64,000 nt of DNA from Phylloscopus collybita (taxonomy: Eukaryota; Chordata; Aves; Passeriformes; Phylloscopidae), in assembly GCA_027886175.1 (NCBI GenBank), contig JAJNNQ010000019.1:16387501-16451500 (forward strand). The letters run 5' to 3'. Below are positions 58,468 through 64,000 of the stretch, piece by piece (the first letter of the stretch is position 1; each line of letters begins with the position of its first letter). A program made the position numbers and the translations under genes. The notes beneath the pieces were generated by a model, which searched no databases, was not told the origin of the DNA, and saw only the letters and a list, made by a program, of their open reading frames with translations.

Positions 58468-61400
58468 GTGAGTGCGGGCGTGTGGGTCGGGCGGACCGGG
58501 CGGACAGCGCTTCCCGCGGGCCGGGCCCGGCCGAGGCGTTACGGCCCTGCCCCGCCTGCCCCTGGCGCGGGCCCGGCGCGCCCGGAGCGTGGGACAGCCC
58601 GGGCCGGGGAGGTGCCGGGGGCCTTTTGTCCTACAACGTGCGACGGAGGTGGAGAGGGGTTTGGAGCACAAGGGTGATGAGGAGCAGCTGAGGGGGCTCA
58701 GGCTAGAGAAAAGGAGGCTTATGGGGACCCTTGTGGCTCTGCACAACTCCCTGCCAGGAGGGGACAGCCGGGGGGATCGGGCTGTGCTCCCAGGGAACAG
58801 GGACAGGAGGAGAGGGAACGGCCTCAGGCTGGGCCAGGACAGGCTCAGCTTGGACAGCAGCAGGAATTTCCCCATGGAAAGGGTGCTCGGGCCTTGGAAG
58901 GGGCTGCCCAGGGAGGTTTGGAGTACCCATCCCTGGAGTGTCCAAGGAAGGGCTGGAGGTGGCACTCAGTGCTCTGGGCCGGGTGACAAGGTGGGCATCG
59001 GGCACAGATTGGATTTGGTGGTCTGAGAGCTTTTTCCCAACCTCAGTGGTTCTGTGTACTTCCAACTGGTGCCCCGGCTGTGCTGCCAGTTTCAGTCCCA
59101 GCGCTGTCATCTCGGAGCAGAGCCAGGGGCTGCTGCAGGTGCTGACAAAAGCAGGAATAACATTGAAACTGTGGGAACTCTGCATTTACATCCTGCTGCT
59201 GCTTACAGTGGGAGTGGGGCTGGGATGGAGTCAGCGTGAATCCAGGTCACATTGTGTATTTTATGGGTTCTGAGAACTCATCCTGGCTGCAGAGGAGTGC
59301 TGGGTTTGTGCTGGTCCCAAGCTCTGAACACAGCTGGTGCTGGTGGTGCAGGCACAGTGAGGGGTCAGTGAGTCTCACCAGGGGAAGCTGCTTGTCAGTG
59401 CCTGGCCAGCCTTAGGCCTCCCATGAAGTGCAGCCTAGGCCTGTGGGAAGAGTTTTAAACAGGCCTTAGTTCTGTTCAGTTGCCATCATTAAGTATTAGG
59501 CTTTTGGAAGTTCTCCACAACTTTCTTTTTCCCTTGTTACAATCACAAGTTTCTCTGGTTTTTGGTCAAACCCCACTGAAAGTCTCTAGACTGGAGCATG
59601 ACTTCCTGCTCCGAGATGACAGCGCTGGGGCACCAGTTGGGAACACACAGAACCACTGAGGTTGGGAAAAAGCTCTCAGACCACCAAATCCAATCTGTGC
59701 CCCATGCCCACCTTGTCACCCGGCCCAGAGCACTGAGTGCCACCTCCAGCCTGTGGGAAGAGTTTTAAACAGGCCTTAGGTCTGCTCAGTTGCCATCATT
59801 AAGTATAAGGCTTTTGGAAGTTCTCCACAACTTTCTTTTTCCCTTGTTACAATCACAAGTTTCTCTGGTTTTTGGTCAAACCCCACTGAAAGTCTCTGGA
59901 CTGGAGCACGACTTCCTGCTCCTGCACTTCCCCTGCCAGCTCTGGTCGTTCCTTGGGCGTTTGGGCTGCACTGTGGAACGTGAGGCAGAGAAGGAGGGAA
60001 TTTGGTTTCTGACAGTCAGACAGTCAGAGGCTCTGTAGTGGCACTAGAGTGACAATACAGGCTGCCTTACCTGGAGGAATGCACTCACCTTGTGTGATGG
60101 GATGGGGTGCTTGGGAGGGACTGACATATGGAGGAGGGGAAGGTAATTGTTGTGAAGTGAGGGATTGTCTCCTCTATTTGAAATTGAAGTTTTATAGTCA
60201 GTGGGTGAGGGCCCCAGTACATCACACACAGTGAATGCATCACATGCAGGTTATTTCTCTTGTGTGTGTAAGAATTGTAAAATCTGTCAATTTGTGGTTT
60301 CTTTGTTCTTAATTGCTCCATTTACCTTGGCTTTTAGTGGGGGTTGGATGTTGTTGGAGGCTATATGAGAGCAGAGATGCTTGATTGCTGCTCATTGAGG
60401 ATTGTTATTTCTGTCACCAGTTGCCCTCTGCTTGGTTTTTTGCTATTTGCTTGTTTTCTGTATATTTTTCTTACTTGAGATTGTTTTGTGGTATATATAT
60501 TTCAGATTTTTTTTCTATTTCCAGACTTACTCTTCTCAGAAAATACATGATTCCCTCTTTAAATGTAAATTAAAAAAAAAAAACCAAAACAACTTCTGAG
60601 TATTTTAGGTTTCTGTCCCCACCTGATATCTGGCATCTGCACCTTCTGAGAGGCCAAACAAGGAGCTGTCACTTAACCACATTGTTATTGTGTTTCATAC
60701 CTGAAGTGTTCTAGTAGCTGAATAATGGAATCTAAAGCAATATGCAGTTTAAAGATTAGTGGTGAAGTATCACTGCACAAAGTTGGTGTCTTTGGTCTTT
60801 GTGGAACCAGACATGGGTGAGGGAGCATGAGGAGAGAACCTGGGTCAGTAATTGCTGCCCATTAGGTGTTTTACCAGCATTAAAAAGTCACTGTAAAATA
60901 TGGCATAGAAGTATCCTTGAGGAGAGGAAACCCCAGCACATCACACAGCCACTGAAGCTGTGCAGAACATATCTCTGTGTGTATTGAAAATGAACCTCTG
61001 TGACATTTTCTGAACTCCTGTATAACAGCATTTTAATTTTTAAACACAGTTTAATCCTTCTCAGTCTCTGCCTTCCCTGGCCCGTGCTCTGCTGTGCCTG
61101 TAGAGCCATCCCAGGTGTGCTTGCCGGGCCGGGAGGAGGTTCAGCAGCAGTGGCAGCTGCTCAGCTGCCCATGTGTGGGTCTGTCTGGGCAGAAGAAAGG
61201 TGGTTTTCCCTCTGCAGAGCTCAGGAAGAGCAGAGAAGGGGCACCTTAGTCAGGTGCAGCTGGGGGCTTCACAAGGCAACTCAAATATTGGGCTGTGGTT
61301 GCAGGAAGCCCTTTGCTGGCTGTGCTGGTGCTGGGTGCGAGCCCAGCAGCCCAGGGGTGTTGCAGGAGCTCTTGGGGGCTCTCCAGGGGCTGTGCCCTGG

Positions 61401-62475
61401 GGTCAGCATCCTGCCAAGCACATTCTCTCTCTCTCTCACTAGATGTGATGCAGACCCCTCAGCCTTGGCCAACTATGTTGTGGCGTTAGTCAAGAAAGAC
61501 AAGCCCGAGAAGGAGCTGAAGGCTTTCTGTGCTGACCAGCTGGATGTGTTCCTGCAGAAAGGTCTGGTGGCCACGGCTGTCTGGGGGCTTTAGCTCTTGG
61601 AGGGAGGAGGGAGGCTGATGCACCATTACTGCCTTCAAAATCTTTCCTGGTAGCCATGAATATTTCATACAGAGTTTGAAGAGATAAAGATCTGGTGGTT
61701 AAAAAAATAATAATTGTAAGATGAAATAGTGTAACTTGGACTTTTCACAGTGGGTGGGAGGAGATGTTCTTAAATAAAAGCAATTTAATTTAAATGGTCA
61801 GACGTGTTGCCAGAAGCTTCTCTGACAGGTGTTCACTAACTTTTGAAGGCATGATCCAAAACATAATCCTTCAGATTGCTGGGGAGCTTCACATGTGGCA
61901 ATTTGCTTCATAGTCAAGCGTTTAAACACCTGAAAGTCTTGACACTCATTGGGAAGGTTATTGTGCATCTCTTGTGTTGTTGACCTGCTGATGAGGGTGT
62001 TGGGAATTATTTGCTCTCATAAAAATTGCCCTAAAGAGGCTTCTGAGTGTAGCTGGTGGAACTTGTGGATAGTTGTGGGCTTGTTCCTTGTTCACAGGTG
62101 CCAGTCATGCTTGTCTCTTAGAACAGGAGAAGTCTCTGTTGCTGTCTGTGATAAACTTGAGGAGTTTCTTTCTCTAAATGCACAGCCTCAAGTGCAACAA
62201 ATGTAATTCCAGCTCCTTCAGTGGAGCTAATGCTCATTAATCTGAGTTGCTGCTGCTGCAAGCTGTTTGTTTTCAGGGTCTTCTCTGGTAAATGTAAACA
62301 TGCACTAAAATGCATATGTAACAGTATTTTCTTGTGTTCTGTATCCTCAGAAACTTCAGGGTTTGTAGATAAACTTTTTGAAAGTTTGTACACCAAGAGT
62401 TACCTTCCTTCTGCTGAGCCCACAAAGGCAGAGGCAAAGCCTGCAGGGCAAGAGAAAGAAGAAGTCAAGGAGGAG
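58409..62475 (+). CDS. RBM27: RBM27 (first three coding exons; continues past window)
   Basis: Exons 58409-58467, 61443-61561 and 62351-62475 join in frame to 101 residues: MIIESVDALKSWLAKLLEPI, then CDADPSALANYVVALVKKDK and on to KEEVKEE. This is the PWI-like N-terminal domain of the RBM26/RBM27 family. The residues (SALANYVVALVKKDKPEKEL, FVDKLFESLYTKSYLP) and the position next to LARS1 favour RBM27 over its paralogue RBM26. By family knowledge the full protein (about 1060 aa) adds an RS-rich part, a CCCH zinc finger and an RRM, and acts with the nuclear exosome-linked poly(A) RNA machinery. Start context GCCACCATGA is a strong Kozak site. The next exon is not in the window, so the 3' end is missing because of the window edge, not gene damage. 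Intron 1 holds a CR1 element and a local rearrangement. Confidence 0.95.
58652..59056 (+). mobile_element. CR1 LINE 3' region, about 400 bp
   Basis: CR1 phrases in order: CTGAGGGGGCTCAGGCTAG, GGAATTTCCCCATGGAAAGG, CTGCCCAGGGAGGTTTGGAG, CCATCCCTGGAGTGTCCAAG, ending with TCCCAACCTCAGTGGTTCTG. In RBM27 intron 1, about 190 bp from exon 1 and inside the edge of the CpG island. Confidence 0.88.
59440..59612. repeat. 173-bp direct duplication, copy 1
   Basis: Matches 59750-59922 over the same length with about five differences (about 97%). An inverted CR1 piece separates the two copies. Confidence 0.95.
59606..59753 (-). mobile_element. Inverted copy of nearby CR1 tail and its flank
   Basis: Reverse complement of about 58951-59120, including unique sequence beyond the CR1 end (GCGCTGTCATCTCGGAGCAG), but missing 24 bp that lie in the source at about 59077-59100. 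Because it carries non-CR1 flank it is a rearrangement copy, not a separate CR1 insertion. Confidence 0.88.
59750..59922. repeat. 173-bp direct duplication, copy 2
   Basis: Partner of 59440-59612, directly after the inverted segment. Confidence 0.95.
61443..61561 (+). CDS. RBM27: RBM27 coding exon 2
   Basis: Residues 20-60 (CDADPSALANYVVALVKKDK ... DVFLQK). The acceptor follows a (CT)n tract, TCTCTCTCACTAG; the donor GTCTGG is weak. Confidence 0.95.
62351..62475 (+). CDS. RBM27: RBM27 coding exon 3
   Basis: Residues 60-101 (ETSGFVDKLFESLYTKSYLP ... EEVKEE), phase 0 donor GAG|GTAATG. Confidence 0.94.
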
Positions 62476-64000
62476 GTAATGTTATTTATTCTGCCTGCCT
62501 TTCATTTTCAAATTAGCTCTCCTATATTTGTGAGACATAATGTTACAGAAAAATATACTCTGTTGTGACTAATGGTCTCTGTGTCCAAAGAACCATGGAA
62601 GGTGACTGTTCAGGCAAGAACATTTTACATCCCTTTGCAAAGTCTACCTTTGATCAAGCACTCAGAAATCCTATTCACAGCTCTGGCAATACCAGTGGAT
62701 AATTACTTGGAAGGGTTTGAGAGGGAGAAGCAGCAAAAACATTCCAAAGTATTTCCAATTTTGTATATTCTGTGAGGAATGAAAATTACTTAAAATGTTT
62801 TCTGTGATGCTTAAAATCACTGAAATATGTCAGCCTCTCTATTGGAACAAGTGCTTTGGAAAGTCAGATAGAGTTTTTTTTGCCAACAGTTTTCTCTTTT
62901 ACCTTGATTTTAAGTTCTGTTGGCAAAATTGAAAGCAATCAAATTTTTGAGAGAAAGTAACAAGTAATTGCAGAAATTGTTGGTCAGCCAAAACAAATGC
63001 AGGTCCTGGTGGGCTCAAAGGGGGAGGTTTGGGGGACTGGAGGGGAATGGCAGTAAGCAAAAGAAGTTATCTGGGACAGCTTTGTGGGACAATGTTACAG
63101 AATTCAGGATGTTAATTAGTTACTTCGATATGAGCAATGCCCTCAGGATGTGTCTGAAGCTCAGTGTTCAGTGTGATTCTTACACACAGAGACCACAAAA
63201 GAAACCAGATGTGGAATCACGGTGAGGTCTGGGCTGGAGGGGACCCCAGGTACCGTGTGATACACCTTTGTGCTGGGAGCAGGACTGCAGGTGGAGCTCT
63301 CCAGAGCCCTCTCAAGCCAAGTCTTGAGTATTTCTGCCAGTTCTCCCCAGATAATCCTCTTCTACGAGCATGCAGGAAGCCTTCCTTTTGGTTTCAATTG
63401 GAAAAAAAAAAAAAAAAAACCTCTTTTAAAGATTAGTGCGTGTAAACTTTTTCCACCAAAATTTACAGTAACTTGTAAGCAGTGTGACATGGCAGCAGAA
63501 GTGCAGGATGGTTTGCAGTAGTGGTACAGCTGACAGACTTCTGAACCTGCCGTGGGGGAGGCCAGCAAGAAATGTGACCAGTTCCACCATGGGAGCAGGT
63601 TTTTCCCTTGAAGCAGTTATTTAAAATGTCAGCTAGTGACTTCCCTACCTGGAGAGGTGACTCCAGACTTTGTGTTTAAAGGTTCAGGAAATACCTCGCT
63701 CGTAGAATTGCTTATGCTAAATAAGGCAGTAGAGGGGAGAGAGATCTTGTCTTTCATGAATCAAAAGAAGCAAAACGTCAAAGTGGTTTTAATTAGGGCC
63801 ATCTCTTCTGCAGAAAAAAAAAGGCAAGTTTTGAGACCAAAACCCTTCAACAGACTCTAGTGCTTGATTACTTGTAGTGCTTCAGTACTCTGGGCAAGTA
63901 ATACTTGAGTATTGTTTCCTTTGGGATGCTCTCTGTTACTTGAACTACATTTTAGTGTCATTTTCTTAATTAAAAAGAGTGATACTCGTCCTTGTTTGGT
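62476..64000 (+). other. RBM27: RBM27 intron 3 (to window edge)
   Basis: No further RBM27 exon was recognised. AT-richer sequence with a run of about 19 As at 63401-63419. Confidence 0.6.

Noticed and set aside
59613..59753. Independent minus-strand CR1 insertion
   Set aside because: It includes unique sequence from beyond the CR1 end at 59056-59120, so it is a rearranged copy of that locus, not a new insertion.
63636..63860. Possible further RBM27 exon near the right edge
   Set aside because: The expected basic/RS-rich continuation after KEEVKEE is not there, and no splice sites fit in phase.

Overview
This is a vertebrate nuclear window, almost certainly from a bird and probably a songbird. 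The gene order (SH3RF2, LARS1, RBM27), compact GC-rich introns, CR1 LINE tails ending in the typical octamer-like repeats, and several families of short solo LTRs (TG...CA ends, TATA box, poly(A) signal) all fit an avian genome. No prokaryotic features, tRNA, rRNA or CRISPR array are present.

Layout. 1-2180: upstream sequence with no recognisable gene. 2180-3221: GC-rich promoter and 5' UTR. 3222-28227 (+): SH3RF2, an E3 ubiquitin ligase/scaffold with a RING finger, SH3 domains and a PP1-docking motif, in eight coding exons that join without a frame break to 693 aa. 28228-31465: 3' ends of two convergent genes. 31466-57913 (-): LARS1, cytosolic leucyl-tRNA synthetase, complete in 32 coding exons giving 1177 aa with all catalytic and editing motifs. 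57914-58408: a 495-bp CpG-rich head-to-head promoter. 58409 to the right edge (+): the first three coding exons of RBM27, an RNA-binding protein; the gene runs off the window.

Repeats are very unevenly spread. The SH3RF2 body, mainly 14.4-26.5 kb, holds eight LTR copies of four families (one nested in another), a coding-phase tandem array, a 371-bp direct duplication and microsatellites. LARS1, with many more exons, carries only one LTR and a few CR1 pieces.

The most notable signal lies at 14479-14965. The 3' end of SH3RF2 coding exon 2, with its 5' splice site, has been tandemly amplified in units of 45 and 69 bp. This leaves nine candidate splice donors, every one a multiple of three bases from the next, with no stop codon. 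The exon expected next, which should encode the second half of the second SH3 domain, cannot be found before the following exon, although the frame would survive its loss. An LTR with a clean 6-bp target duplication and a 51-base A run sits just after the array. Either this lineage has remodelled the second SH3 domain of SH3RF2, or the assembly is locally damaged; transcript data would decide. A second unusual structure is a duplication-inversion-duplication in RBM27 intron 1.

The genes are not a functional operon: SH3RF2 works in ubiquitin/JNK/PP1 signalling, LARS1 in translation and leucine sensing, RBM27 in nuclear RNA handling. LARS1 and RBM27 probably share one promoter region.
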